Part shown: in pieces, positions 21,364-38,226 of the stretch
Position numbering within the stretch: position 1 is the stretch's first letter
How the letters are laid out: every line of letters begins with the position of its first letter
Translations under genes and position numbers: made by a program
From: Trifolium pratense
Taxonomy: Eukaryota; Streptophyta; Magnoliopsida; Fabales; Fabaceae
Direction of reading: 5' to 3'
Assembly: GCF_020283565.1 (NCBI RefSeq)
Contig: NC_060065.1
Coordinates: 44,194,409-44,258,408, forward strand
DNA: 64,000 bases
Notes under the pieces: generated by a model
What the model saw: only the letters and a program-made list of their open reading frames with translations
The model's database searches: none
What the model was told of the DNA's origin: nothing

Positions 21364-23152
21364 ATCGAGTCCATATGGCCTCCATTGCATTACTCATGTC
21401 CAACTCATATCCATCCTCTGTGTCATCCTCCAATGGTTCTTCCATAGTTAATTTCTTCCAGTGACCGTGAACTGAATCTAACGGTATCGGTACACCGTTG
21501 GTTGTATATCCACTCAATTCACAAGCACAAGGCAACTCACATGTTGACCTAAGTTTGAAACCACACAAGTTTTTATTTGTTCCAACAATGTCAATTCTCT
21601 CCATCTCATCAGAAATTAGTGTCATAGCGGCCCTGGAGACAAAGTTTCTCAAATATTGAAAAAATGGACTGCTATGTGTCTTTTCTGTATAGTAAAAACT
21701 TTTTTGAAAAGACTTCTTTATTTTGTCAACTTCTAGTCTTATGTTGTCATTCATGCCTTCCAAACACTTGCATAAGTCTCCTTTGCTGTGTTCCAACATT
21801 TTCTTCAGTCTCCAATGTGCAGACTCAACTCTAAATATCAAATTGCAAACAATAGTCAATTAAACGCCAAAAAAAGAAAAATATAATTTCAATTTTAAAA
21901 TAAAAAAATTATACCTATTAGTCGTTGTGTTTCCTAAATGCATCACTCGATTGGTCCATGCTTCAACAAATTGTTCTTTGTGAGGGGCCAACCAGGTGTT
22001 ATTGACATATTCGACAAAATTGCTTGAATTAACACATGCTTGCTGAAACGCATTCAACCGTTGCTGATACTCCACCTCATCCGGACTTTCAACAACATCT
22101 CTCCACAAATTTTTCACCTTCTGTTTCATATCCTTAGGTATTTGCACGGTGCATCTCGCATTCACATTTTTTATTATGTGCCACGTACAAAGCATATTAG
22201 TAGTATGTGGAAATATATCTTTAATTGCATTCATCAAAGCAAACTCCCTATCAGTCAAAATTACTCTAGGAAATATATCTTGCTTTGTAATCAATTGCTT
22301 CAGCTTACCTAACGCCCAATGATAATTGTCCGTCTTCTCAGATTCCATGTAAGCAAATCCAACAGCAAATGTCATGTTAGTTGACGTTATGCCAGCAATT
22401 TCAAGCAGTGGCTGTCTATATTTATTAGTTTTGTACGTGCAGTCCATAACCAAAACAATGGGAAACAAGTTCAACAACTTGATTGAATCTGGATGCGCCC
22501 AAAAAATATCACTCAAAACATCGGAGCCATCATCTTTTCTTCTATTCCAGCTGACATATTTTGCATCATCTAACAACTGCAGCAAGTGTTGCAGCTCTGT
22601 TCTGGAACCTCTTTCCTGTATTTGCATCATGTGTCTTTTCCTATATACAAGTGTGGCATCAACAACAGACTCTGGATTTTGATCTTTCAAATCTAAAACA
22701 ATGTGTCTTGGTGCTACTTTACGCTTTGTCAAATCTTGAACACGTTTGTTTTCATCAGCGGTTAAACGTGCCTTGCGAGGATGACCATGATATTGGTCAG
22801 GTAGCCCGTGGTTGTGAACTCCATGAATAACCTGAACTTTCCATCCTGAACCATCTGTTGAAGGTGCAGCTCTAATTTTAAATGGACAGTTACACTTTTT
22901 CGATGCAGATGTCGTGGAACTTTCTGAAGAGTCATACTTTCCACCTTTGTCACAACCCAAAATCAACTTGTCATTTCTTCCTCTTATTCCGTTCTTTTTA
23001 TCCGACCGAGTAATGATAATACCGACTTTATTGGCATCTCCAACATCTCGAGCCCATTTGACAACATCATCTGGGGTAGCAAATTTTTGATGAGTTGTAA
23101 AAACATCCGTAGTATCTACCAACATTTGACTTGTATCGCCGAGATAAGCCAT
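21266..23152 (-). CDS. MURA/FAR1-type Mutator-like transposase
   Basis: Two exons, 23152-21915 and 21830-21266, total 1803 nt, 600 residues; the intron (GTATAA...TTTAG) falls inside the conserved TNR|VESAH motif. An N-terminal FAR1/WRKY-GCM1-like zinc finger is visible (C67, C87/C89, H113-N-H115). The DDE catalytic triad is inferred as D237 (VMDCTYKTN), D301 (ILTDREFALMNA) and E415 (NRVESAH), with CTWHI between. The C-terminus has the ELPCACEL and DSVHGHWKKL motifs that replace the SWIM finger in many plant MULEs. It cuts and joins the element through its terminal repeats in the nucleus. No stop or frameshift was seen. A host-domesticated FAR1 gene is unlikely because terminal repeats and a target duplication surround it. 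Confidence 0.93.
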
Positions 23153-23202
23153 ATCTGTTTAAAAATAAAAAAATAAATTAAAATTAAAAAAATTAAGAAT
23201 AA

Positions 23203-23530
23203 CATACCGGTACACTTATTACATACCGGAACACTTTGATTACCGGAACACTCTAAAAAAGTGTACCGGTATGTATAATGATAAACGAAATATAATTAAC
23301 ATACCGGTACACTTTTTAAAAAGTGTGCCGGTAACATTAACGTACCGGAACACTTTTTAAAAAGTGTACCGGTAATATAAACATACCGGAAACGTTATAA
23401 AAAGTGTACCGGTATAATTAACATACCGGAACACTGTTAAAAATGTGTGCCGGTAAAGTTAACTTACCGGTATGGATAATTGCTTACCGGAACAGTTTTT
23501 CGTGAGGATGAAAATTCTACCGGAACAGTA
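23203..23530. repeat. Right subterminal palindrome array
   Basis: Again about fifteen CCGG cores in about 330 bases, with units such as TACCGGAACACTTTTTAAAA followed by AGTGTACCGGTA. Spacers differ from the left array, so the units, not the whole array, are conserved. It lies upstream of the transposase start, hence in its promoter. Confidence 0.88.
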
Positions 23531-23647
23531 TAATACGACAAAATTTTTTTTTTTAAAATATATTAATTTTTGATAAGGGTATATTGGGTATTTTTAAAAA
23601 AATGTTGGGGTAAAGTGAAGATTGTTGGGGTAGGAAAAAAAATTTTC

Positions 23648-23656
23648 AGAGAGTTA
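23648..23656 (+). repeat. 9-bp target-site duplication (right)
   Basis: AGAGAGTTA, identical to 18766-18774. Confidence 0.92.
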
Positions 23657-24660
23657 AATGTATTTTTAAACCAAATTATTTTTAGTAAATTAAACCCCCA
23701 ATTAATTATCCCACCCTCTTTTGTTAAATTGTTTGTCAAAAGAAGGGGAAAAGAAAAAAACTATCCTCTCAAGCTATTTCTCTGATATTATGAAATATAT
23801 ATTTACAAAGTTTTCACTAATAAATTTCGTCAGAAACATGTAAGACGATACGTAAGGTGAGTTTTTTCCTCTTAACCGAATTCTGAATTCTTTCACCAAA
23901 ATTCAAACCACCTAACCACTGTTTAAGGGTCTCAAAACTCTTACCGCTTAGATTAAGTCATTAGTGGTCCGCAACCTATATTTTTATGTAAATAGAAAGA
24001 AAAAAAAATAGTTATTTTAAACTAACATCTTCAAGGTTACTTATTCACAGTAACAGTAACAATAACAATACACTTTTTTTTCTTTTGTTAACCAAATAAT
24101 GATTTATTTTTGTTTGAATTTTGCCAAAACACACCAAGATAAAGTGATCGTAGCCTCACAAAATTACAATGATTCACCGCGACTTTTCAATCACAACATC
24201 CACCCAAACATACACTAAAAGCTTCAACCAACAGCGTAGTTTTGGTCAATATCTAGAGTCAACTTATTTTTATTTTTTTCATAAGCATAGAGTCAACAAC
24301 TTACGTTAATAGCGAATAGTAAAATTCACATAAAAACCGTTAGTAAGCCTCCTATCAAACATGTGTATACTAGGCGTAAGCCCAAAGGCCCAAGTAATTA
24401 AGCCCTATTATGGATGGGGCATAAGTTTCACATAGAAACAGAAAATAGTAACTATTCTGATTCTCAGTGTTCATTATACACATTCGATAGTCTATCACAT
24501 CATATTCTTAAAATGGAAGTTGAGGTAACTCAACCCTACAAAACCGGCTTATAAAGTAAGGTAAGAATTGTATCCTACCAAACTCCCATGATAATAAATA
24601 GTATGTTCATAACAGTTATCAATATATTGACAAAGATTTACATAATGAGTTTAAAATAAC
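23657..24660. other. Intergenic spacer downstream of the beta-glucosidase gene
   Basis: No gene is supported. It holds a degenerate repeat at 24125-24215 (related to the MLO intron repeat), a micro-insertion at 24254-24297 whose insert ends match a LINE tail (ttcataagca), and a common legume phrase near 24533 (ctacaaaaccggcttataaa) also seen near 17320. Confidence 0.45.
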
Positions 24661-28468
<3,808 letters not shown>

Positions 28469-30052
28469 TTTTCATTCAACTCATAAAGCCAAAACACTTA
28501 TCAGAAACATATACTATCACGTATATCAATTATTTATGATATAGGACCCATATATATTGTAAGTCGTTAGGTACATAATAATTCACGTGGAATATAAAAT
28601 AAGGTCTCATTTACTTTGTTAAAATTTCTGAAAATGCTATTATATGTGTTTTAGAAAATTGCAAAAGAAATATTATGAGGAAAAGTATTGAATATAAATT
28701 CTCTTATATTTATTACTATTGAAGTGAAAATTAAGAAAGAATAAAAAGTAATTGCCGTCACTATTATGGAGATAACTCAAAAGATTTTCTCCAATGTTAG
28801 AGATGTGATTCTTTCAAAATTAAGTGGAGCACATGGAGCGCAAGAAAAAGAAGAATTTGAGAGTGAAAGTTTGAGAGTTTCTTTGTTGTTCAATCATTTC
28901 AATTTTATGAGATGAGTCAGCCATGTGACATTAACGTGTCACATTAGCACTTCATAATTTTTTTTAGCTAACCAATTCACATACATAAACTATTTAGTAT
29001 TTCGTCTATATTATAATCTAAATACATTTGATTTTTAATTTATCTAAAATTTTTTTTTTATAATTATGATCGGAGGTAACAATATTTTATGAAAACTGCT
29101 AAACATGTTTCAGACATTAGTTAAACATATTAATAAAAACTTATATAAAAAAAATTAATATATACTACTTTTTAAAAAATTAAATTTATAATTTATTAGT
29201 TTGATTTAATTTCTTTTATAAGAATCAAACTTAAGTTATGTACCAAAATAAAAAATAAACTTGAGTTTAATTGATATTTAGTGTTGATGTAAAAATTATT
29301 TATACTTGCATATAATTATTTATCAATAAAATTGATAATCATGAGAAACTAATACATCAAAGTAATGTAAAAAAACGAATAAATGGGAAAAATAAAATGA
29401 AATGGGTAGGGCCGACCGATTAGCCCATGTGGCCCATACGGGTTGGGTCGAACTCATAAATGTGTAGCCCATAATAATTGGGTCAGGCTAGCCCATGTAT
29501 ATCGTTTGGCCCACCGGGTTGAGCCAACTCATTTGACAGCTCTACTTATGTTTTCATACGAGTATGGATCTTCTTCATTTCTTAAAAGAAATAGAAATTA
29601 TAATTAGTAAAATTTTGATTTGATGTATAGATATTCAAATAATGTCAATCATTCATCATTTCTTTTGGGAAATAAAAATATCCTACTTATAATTATACTA
29701 TACTACAAATAATGTCGAAAAAAAGGTGAAAATTAATAATATTTTTTAATCAAAGTTCCCCCTTTTTTTTATGAAAAATGCTGGCTCAATTCCTGAAGAA
29801 GGAATGGCGGGGCGAAAGAACTACCTGGAAGTTAGTTCAGTCAATCAATGACAAGTGAGAAGAAGGATATCCGATTCCAAAGACTCATCACAAATTTCGT
29901 AGGTGATATTCGAAACCGCTGATGTTCGGAATTAGAGGATATATTAAATATAAAAAGTTAAAAAATTATTTTCTCCGTCTCAAATCTTTGATCCTTTTTG
30001 CTTGTTAGTTTTATCCCAAAACTTTTGTCTTTTTAAGAAACCAAGACACATA

Positions 30053-30219
30053 GTTTTTTTTTTCCATAAGCAAAAATTGAATTATAAAGACTACAAAGGG
30101 TACTCAACCCTTACAATTCTTACGGGGACCATTACATGCTAATAATGTATTTTAATAGATCCTTACACCAATTTAAAAAAACACAAGAAAACTTACTAGC
30201 TATTTTACCGATAAAATAA
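30053..30219 (-). mobile_element. LINE 3' fragment with target duplication
   Basis: A T-run followed by CCATAAGCAAAAATTGAATT on + is a LINE tail ending in poly(A) on -. Flanks AACCAAGACACATA (30039-30052) and AACCAAAACACATA (30220-30233) are 13/14 identical. Severely 5'-truncated. Confidence 0.65.
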
Positions 30220-30384
30220 AACCAAAACACATAAAATAATACTTTACCATTTATATCTTCCAAAAACTAAAACATTATTTTCTATTTCTTAATAAACTAG
30301 TAATAAGTAACGATAAAAATTACTTTAGCTTAACAATTTTCATTATTTCTTAATCAATGTAAAAATACCAAAGCTTTGAGAGTA

Positions 30385-30467
30385 CTCCCTCTAGCCTTAA
30401 GTCTAGATACAATTGCTATTCAAATAAATCTAAAAAAAATATAATTTGCTGCTAAGGCTGGAGGAAG
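30385..30467. mobile_element. 83-bp Stowaway-like hairpin
   Basis: CTCCCTCTAGCCTTA at the left and TAAGGCTGGAGGAAG at the right are inverted repeats flanked by TA. It is an unusually short member of the CTCCCTCC-ended MITE type and lies about 310 bases before the LRR gene start. Confidence 0.65.
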
Positions 30468-30780
30468 TATAACGTGGAGAATTGGAACAACATGAACAAG
30501 TTAAAAACTTAAACTTTTACCTATTTTAAGTTGTGAATCTTAAAATCATCATTCAACGATGAACAGCATAACTTCCTGAAATGATGTTGCGCCAAACTAC
30601 TACTAGTGTCTAGTAGTATTCACTAAAGTAAACCATACGATAAATCAATAATCGATTAAATTAAATAATCTAGCAATAATGATTTTAAATTTCTTCAATC
30701 ACTTTCATTCATAACAACATCACATAATTCGAAATTTTGATTCCAAATCAACAATCAATCTCCGATCTGATCCAACTTCC

Positions 30781-33700
30781 ATGGATCGTCTTCTCAAAAA
30801 CGCCAGATCTTCCGGTTCTCTCAACCTCTCCAACCGCTCCCTCAGGTAACACAACTCTCTTCACTTTCTCTCCTTTCATATTCTCTTCACTCATTCACAC
30901 ATTGCTTTCTTCATATTCTTTCACTTTCAGTGAAATTCCCGATGAAGTTTATCGAAATCTCGAAGGAATCGGTGGCACTGATGATAAATGGTGGGAGGTA
31001 ATAAACAATATACCTGTTCATTTTTCATTGTTTGATTCGATTATAGAAATGAAGATTTGAAATTCAAATGAAATGTTAAACGAAGGCCTGTTTGGATAAA
31101 TATGCATCGTTGAAGTAAAAATATAGTAGGTTGTATAAATATAATGTGGCACAATGTAGCTCACTAAATGAGAGATAAGCTACCTAAAGTGAGTTACTTA
31201 AATTATGTCCATTGGAAATGTTCTAAGTTGTTTTCATAAGCTATTCTCGAGAGATTATGGAAATAAGTTGAAAACAGCTTATGAAAATGTCATAAGCTGT
31301 TTTCATAAATTCTCCCAAAGAGTCTCACAAGTGCTTATGCCAGTAGGTAAGATCAAATAAGTCAATCCAAATAGACCCAAAATGTGAAATGAAATTTGAA
31401 ATGCTGTTTATGTTATGTGGTTTTATAGGCTGTGGAGCTTCAGAAACTCATTTTGGCTCACAATAGTATTGAATTGTTAAAGGAAGATATCAGAAATTTA
31501 TCCTGTCTTGCTGTGTTGAATCTCAGTCACAATAGTCTTTCTCAGCTTCCTGCTGCCATTGGAGAGTGAGTTTTTCTTTTGGAATTGGTGAATTTTGCTT
31601 ATTTTAGTTTTGTCTGGTTTTTAATTTTCGGATTCCTTGATGGATTTTTGTCATTTACAGGCTACCTCAGTTGAAGATGTTGGATGTTTCACATAATTCA
31701 ATACTTACAATACCGGAGGAGATTGGATCAGCTGCGTCGCTTGTGAAGTATGCTGTATTCATGTTCATTTTCTTCCATAGATTGATGATATGGGAAAGTT
31801 TACATCTATGCTATTTGTTTGTGCTCTTTTAGGTTTGATTGTTCAAATAACCAGCTCAAAGAACTTCCTAGCTCACTGGGAAGATGCTTGGAGTTGTCGG
31901 ACTTAAAGGTAATGTCGTAATGGTCTTGTCTTGCTTAAATTGTTGGGTGTTGATGTTTGTTGTGTGGTTGGCTTCTGCTGCTTAACTAGCATTGAAGTGG
32001 TTTCTTCGAATTATGTTTGTTGTTAATGCGCGAATTCAACCATGGAGATGTTTGAATGCTGTCAAGTACTCACATTTGTCTTCTTTGACGAGTATAAATG
32101 GAATTTAGTTGTTAGACTTACATCCTACTTTTGTGTCTACCTACAATAATGTTATAAAATAGCACACACTGATTGGTAACGATGAGATACTTATAGGTTC
32201 AGTTTCCAAACTGTAATTAAAGTTTGAAGAGAGTGATATGTTTTTTGGGTGTTTGATTAAGGAAGGAGTTTCCCTTGTGGTAACAACACTAGAGTACCCT
32301 AATTTGTTGGCCAAATTATTTTCTTGTTCAAATGATTATTTTTTTTCAATTCCTGTACTCCTTAAGAACCATCCTTCTTGTTAATTAACTGTACATGTGC
32401 ATATCACATTCCCCTTTATCAGTTTGTTGCTTTCTTTTGACATACTAATTACTCCGCTGTTTCTGAAGTTTACTCTCCTCATCATAATATGCAATCTTTT
32501 CCTGCTATAGACCACAAAATGTGGTGGGTTTCCTAAAGAGAAAAGCAAGCATGGAACATGCTTTTGTAACATCACTTGTATGAACATAAGCTGATGCTGT
32601 GCAGACTGTTAATAATCTTCTTTGTTTCGGCTACAGTTTCCTGTTGCCCCGTGACTTTTAAATTTTGTTGTTGTTGGATGCTTTTGATAGTCACCAGTCA
32701 CCACCAAACATTTATTACATCCCTGAAACCCCAATGTTAAACAACTGTAGGATAATTTCATCAAATGGGTTGTATTTACCCTTTTGATTTCTTGGTCCTT
32801 CCTTTGGATTATACAGGATACATAGATCTATTGATGAAGATTGTGTTTACTTTAAATGGGGTTTGTGGGATTTCCTTGTAGGTTTTACCTGCCTTTGCTA
32901 TTTAACTGATGAAATTGTTAAAAGTGTCTGCTATTTGTTGTTCTGTATTCATATGGCCACATATGATGAAATGGGGTGTTTTTGTACTCTTATTGCAGGG
33001 ATCAAACAATCTTATTGCAAGCTTGCCAGAAGATTTAGCAAATTGTTCCAAATTGTCTAAGCTAGATATGGAGGTAGTAACTAGTAGCAAAATTTAGAAT
33101 GTTAGTTGATGACAAACATCTCCTTGAATCTTTGAGAAATTATGCTTGTGGTCTCATTATATTTTCTGTCTTTGTCAGGGAAACAAGCTTACAGTGATAT
33201 CCGAAAATACCATTTCATCATGGACAGTGCTTACTGAATTAAATGCATGTTAGGACCTTTGTTCTCTAAATACTGAATGATATCCATTAGTTCTTTCATT
33301 CTTATATGTGGATTTTTGTTTTGTTAAACTTGTTTCAATTAACACTATTTCAGCAAAAAATATGCTGAACGGCATACCAGTTGGCATTGGAGGCCTTTCA
33401 CGTTTAATTCGTCTGGATCTCCATCAGAACAGTGAGTTATTTTAATAAAGGGTCAAATATTGTTGTTTCTCCCCTTTACATCTTGATGTGGAATTTGTAT
33501 GTGTTTCTGTGCAGGAATCTCCTCAATCCCTTCATCGATCATTGGTTGTCATTCACTTGCAGAGTTTTATTTGGGGTCAGATTCCAACATATTCTGATGC
33601 AAGTTTTTGTTAAAAGCATATTATGCATTTGATTTTATTCTCTTATGACTTATAGACAGTTCTGATACATATTGCACTTTTCAAACCCAATTTAGGAATA

Positions 33701-36700
33701 ATAATATTTCTATAATACCAGTGGAGATAGGGGAACTTTCTCGGCTCGGGACATTAGATCTTCAATCTAACCAGGTCTTTAAGACTGAATTTAATTTTTT
33801 TTGTAATTACTTTGATTATAAGGAAACGGAGTATCATAGATATCTTACCATTTTTGCTTCGGATGCTTTTGTTCTCTTCTCCCTTAACAGTAGATAATCC
33901 GTTCCATTGTGTATTGATTTTGTATGTTCGCAGCTAAAGGAGTATCCTGTGGAGGCATGCAAATTGAGTCTGTTAGTCTTGAATCTTTCAAATAATTCAT
34001 TGAGTGGGCTACCCCCTGAAATGGGTAAGGCCAGCAAGTTTTGGTATATGATAGGTCTAGTTATCTTTATTATGGAAACATAACTGTTGCATGTTATTAA
34101 TGAAAACAGTATGAGTTTGTACATAAAATAGAGAGAAATACAATTTGTTTACCTCAATTAGTGGTCACCTCCTCTTTATATTAAATTTCAGCATCTCACA
34201 GAATTACAAAGATACCGCTAAGTAATAATATTGTAAAAGCAGTGCAACATTCCCTGTCATAAAAGAATTCTTAATAAGCACCAACAAGAAAGGTATATGT
34301 CTTGGCCTGAATTATTCTTCAAAATATAAACAGTCATGTTCACCTCAAAAGGAACTTGGGGTACCTGGGATTCAGAGTTACCAAGGGAGTTGTTCATTCT
34401 GCACCCTGATCAAATTTTATGGTCTCTTTAGGTGTCAAATATAAATGTCAATGTGTCAAAGACTCATCGGTCAATGTTTATGGCTATTTCATGTAGTAGA
34501 TGGACACCATTACCTGTAAATAGTAAATACACACCATTCTGCATCATCGCCAATTTTATGGTCGCTTTGCTGACTCATCGGAAATAGTAAATGGACACCA
34601 TTACCTGGAAGGGTCGAGCTCTCTGTCCTGTTATTATATGTTTTATACCTTGCATGTAGTTAGGGAGTGATAGTGCATCTTAAATTCTCTACAGTATGAT
34701 GTCATTATGTGTTGAAACAGTTTAAAGTAATATGGAAATAATGTGACTTGAATGAAGAGATAAATACCTTAGTGTTGTATCTTGTGTAGGCAAGATGACT
34801 ACCTTGAGGAAACTTCTGCTTAGTGGAAATCCATTGCGGAGTCTTCGAAGGTACAGGGAATGGTTTCTACCTTTTTTTTTGTTGGTACATTAATGGTTTC
34901 TACCTTTATGCAGTCAATATTAGTATTTATGTGTTTTCCACTTATGTTTTTTTGCCATCAGCTCATTAGTCACTGGACCTACACCAGCATTACTGAGATT
35001 TCTCCGGAGTAGACTTTCTGAAGGTGAAGGTATGTTCCAGTCTTAGATGCATCGGCATCATACACACAACTTAAGCTTAAGCCCTTTTACTTAGTCTAGA
35101 TATAATACTTTCTTCTGCAGATTCGGAAGCTACATCCACATCAAAAAAGGACATAGTTGCAATGGCTACCCGATTATCTATCACTTCAAAGGTATTGCAT
35201 ATTTTGAAGATGAAACACACATTCCATAGATTGCATGCTTTCTTACTGATCATTAACTGTTCATAGTCCGTGTCAGTGTGTTGGTATTTGATAGAACACC
35301 AGTATTGAATGGAAAGGGGAATTTTATTAAATTGAAACAGTAAATTATTTAAAGGAACAGATTCACGAGCCAAGGGTTTCCCATAGATAAATATTATATG
35401 CTCTAAGACTAGCATGTGATACATTTCACACACAACTCTTACTTTCCTATACTAGAACATGAAATTAGATTTTGATTGTGATTGTAATTAATATTTATTC
35501 CTTCTTCCTGTTATTATAAACATTTATAACCGGTGGAGGAGAAGGCCTAGTTTTTACCAGTTTTGTGTGTCTGATTGGTAATGGAATTTGTTTTGGTGGT
35601 AGTTGTGGTTTTTGTAGGAGGACGGTGGATAATGTGTTGTATTGTGGTGTTTTAGTTTCTATAAGGTCTGTGGGCGTTGCCTTTGGTTTCAGTGTGTTTA
35701 CTGGTTTTTGTCTTTTAAATAAGTGTGTTTGTTTTGGTATTGGATTGCTTGTAGAGTGCTCCTATTTTTATTTGGCTCTAGGTGTGTTGGGTGGTCTCTT
35801 TTGTAACCTTTTTGTATTAGTACACATTTTACTTGATACATTCTATTAAATAAAATTTTAGCACTTTCCAAAAAAAAAACAGTTTAGGCTGATTGATATG
35901 ATCTCAGAATTTAGCGATCTTAATGCTATTTTTCTTGTATATATATATATTTACATGATCCTACATGAATATAGGGGAAATAATTTAGATCCAATCAAGT
36001 TGATACCAAAGCTTTCTAATTCGACCACCTTTCAGTTTGTTTTGGTTTTTAGCTGCTGTCATCAGTGGATTTAGGTTCCTTCCATTTATTATTCCTCCAT
36101 TTAGATAGAGATGGACACAAGTAAAGATTAGTGGGACACTGGGACCCATTAAAAGTGGGTCCCACTAATTGGTGGACCCCACTAATCATCACTTGTGTCT
36201 ATCCCTCTCTAAATGGAGGAAACCCAAACCCGTCATCAGTAGCCCATTATCTATAGTTGTCCACTGGGTAGGCACAGTTCTTAAGGTTTCTATGACAGGC
36301 TCTAGATAGTAGATACCATTGAATAAGAGAGTCTAGAAGCATAAAATGTTGAAATATGTGTTTCAACAGAGACTAATGGGCAAATAATGCACGAGGCTCC
36401 CACCAAGTGGGGTCTGAGTAGAGTACATGTCCACTACCTTACTCCTTGCAAGCGGAGAGGTTATTTCGAAGACTTCACATGGCAAGCAGTTATGCTATCG
36501 CTTGCAACCTTACCGTTGCACCATGGCTCGTCCTCAATGCTCATTTATTCATTATTGACTAAAGAACAAAATCAAGTTAAGAATCCTTGTTTTTTTTGGT
36601 CAGGTAGCCTAGGGGCTAGAAATTCCACCCTTAAGGTGGATACCCCCTCCCCTTTTTTTTTTTTTTTTTGTATAAATATAACACATTTTGAGTATCTTTT

Positions 36701-38169
36701 TATGTATCAGCCGTGGTGTTAATATCTAAATTGATTATAGTGAGGATGACAGTGGGTTCATTAATGATATAATCACATGGTAAACTATCTAGTGAATGCT
36801 GTGAATCCACATACTTTTGATAACTTGGAGTTCTACTTATAATTGTGTTCAGGAACTATCTATGGCAGGGTTGGGGTTGAGTGCTATTCCATCCGAAGTA
36901 TGGGAATCAGAGGAAGTCATAAAACTTGACCTTTCGAGAAACTCAATCCAGGAGTTGCCAGTTGAACTTTCTTCTTGTGTTTCCCTCCAGGTTACATTCT
37001 CTTCTGATTTTAATTCCTGAAAGATGCTTTACAAGTGAATATAGTTATCTTCTGGCACTGTTATCATCTTAAGTCTTAACACAAGTTCCCCACTAACAAG
37101 ATTCTGATTCAGTATGTTTGTTATCTGGTAATGATATAAGTGATTTCGGTTATTTGAAATTTTGATCATTTAAACACTGTGGTAAGGCTGACAAAAATAT
37201 AGACACGCCTTTGTAAAATTTGATTTTATCAAAGATTCTGATTCATTTGTATATTTTACACTTTACAGACATTAATTTTATCAAAGAATCAAATTAAAGA
37301 CTGGCCATGTTCAGTTCTTAAATCACTTTCGAGTCTTTCATGTTTGAAGCTGGACTACAATCCCCTCAGACAGGTAATAACCAATGATTTGGGAGTTTCT
37401 CTCTGTTCTTTTGCTTGTAAAATGAATTGTGGTATCAGCATGTATAAAGGATCATTGCAAGACATAACACTTAACAAATAAATATAACTAATATGGTTTT
37501 TCCATCTGTAAAATTCATAGAAATAATTCTTCTTCTTTCTCAGTGCATTGCTTTTAGTATAGCTTAAAGAGTTATATTTAGATAATTCAGACCGAATAGA
37601 CGGTGGATGTTTAATTCTTTTTTCAATGTATCAGTCGTTCATTTTTGTACTCCGTTGCTATTTGTAACGTGTTTCAACTGTAACCCCCCCTTCCCCAGAG
37701 AAAGGAGAAAATAAGAGAAATTGAAAGGTAATCTATGCCTAAAATGTTAGTATTGTACTTCTTAAAACTTGATTAGGTTCCCTTAAAAAAAAAACTTGAT
37801 TAGGTTAGTTTTCCTATGAAAGTCACATACTCGGCTGTATATGATGAAACATTTCAAGATTCCAGAAACCATCTCTCCTCTCTCAGTATATACCTGAAAT
37901 TATTGTGCAGAAATTCTAATGGTGATATAAAATATTTACATTCGGTTAAAAATTGAAATAAAATTGTGGTATTACTGACCTTGTCTGCCATTTCAACAAT
38001 AGATACCTTCAAATGGCTTTGAAGTGGTGCCTAAGCTTCAGATCCTAGATCTAAGTGGTAATGCAGCTTCATTACTAGATGGTCCTGCATTTTCTAGTTT
38101 GCCAAACTTGCAAGAGCTTTACCTGAGGTTAGTTAGTTGAAAGCTGCAGGATGTGCAATAAGACTCCCA

Positions 38170-38226
<57 letters not shown>

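Larger units (their letters stand above)
18775..23647. mobile_element. Autonomous Mutator-like element with PMD and transposase genes
   Basis: The 4873-bp element is bounded by a perfect 9-bp duplication (AGAGAGTTA). The outer about 45 bases are near-identical inverted repeats (CCTACCCCAACAATCTTCAC at the left, its complement at the right), with looser similarity to about 80 bases. Inside each end is a dense array of short palindromes with CCGG cores. Two genes converge: a plant-mobile-domain gene on + (19309-21363) and a MULE transposase on - (23152-21266), whose last exons overlap antisense by 98 bases. Both frames look intact once their introns are removed. Intact ends, frames and duplication suggest a recent insertion that could be active. 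Confidence 0.92.
28469..30780. other. Intergenic region between divergent beta-glucosidase and LRR genes
   Basis: No gene is supported. It contains a hAT-like fragment with GAGCTGTCAAATGAGTTGGC wording (29400-29545), a minus-strand LINE tail (30053-30219) and a tiny Stowaway-like hairpin (30385-30467). A GC-richer stretch at 29780-29935 (gaaggaatggcggggcgaaa) looks unlike its surroundings and may be of organellar origin, unproven. Confidence 0.45.

Noticed and set aside
21860..21914. Apparent end of the transposase frame (stop in FFGV)
   Set aside because: It reads into an intron; GTATAA and TTTAG borders restore the conserved TNRVESAH motif and the frame continues to 21266.
35565..35849. 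94-residue cysteine/glycine-rich frame in the LRR intron
   Set aside because: It lies in a T/G-rich stretch directly before a LINE 3' end with poly(A), so it is taken as LINE sequence.
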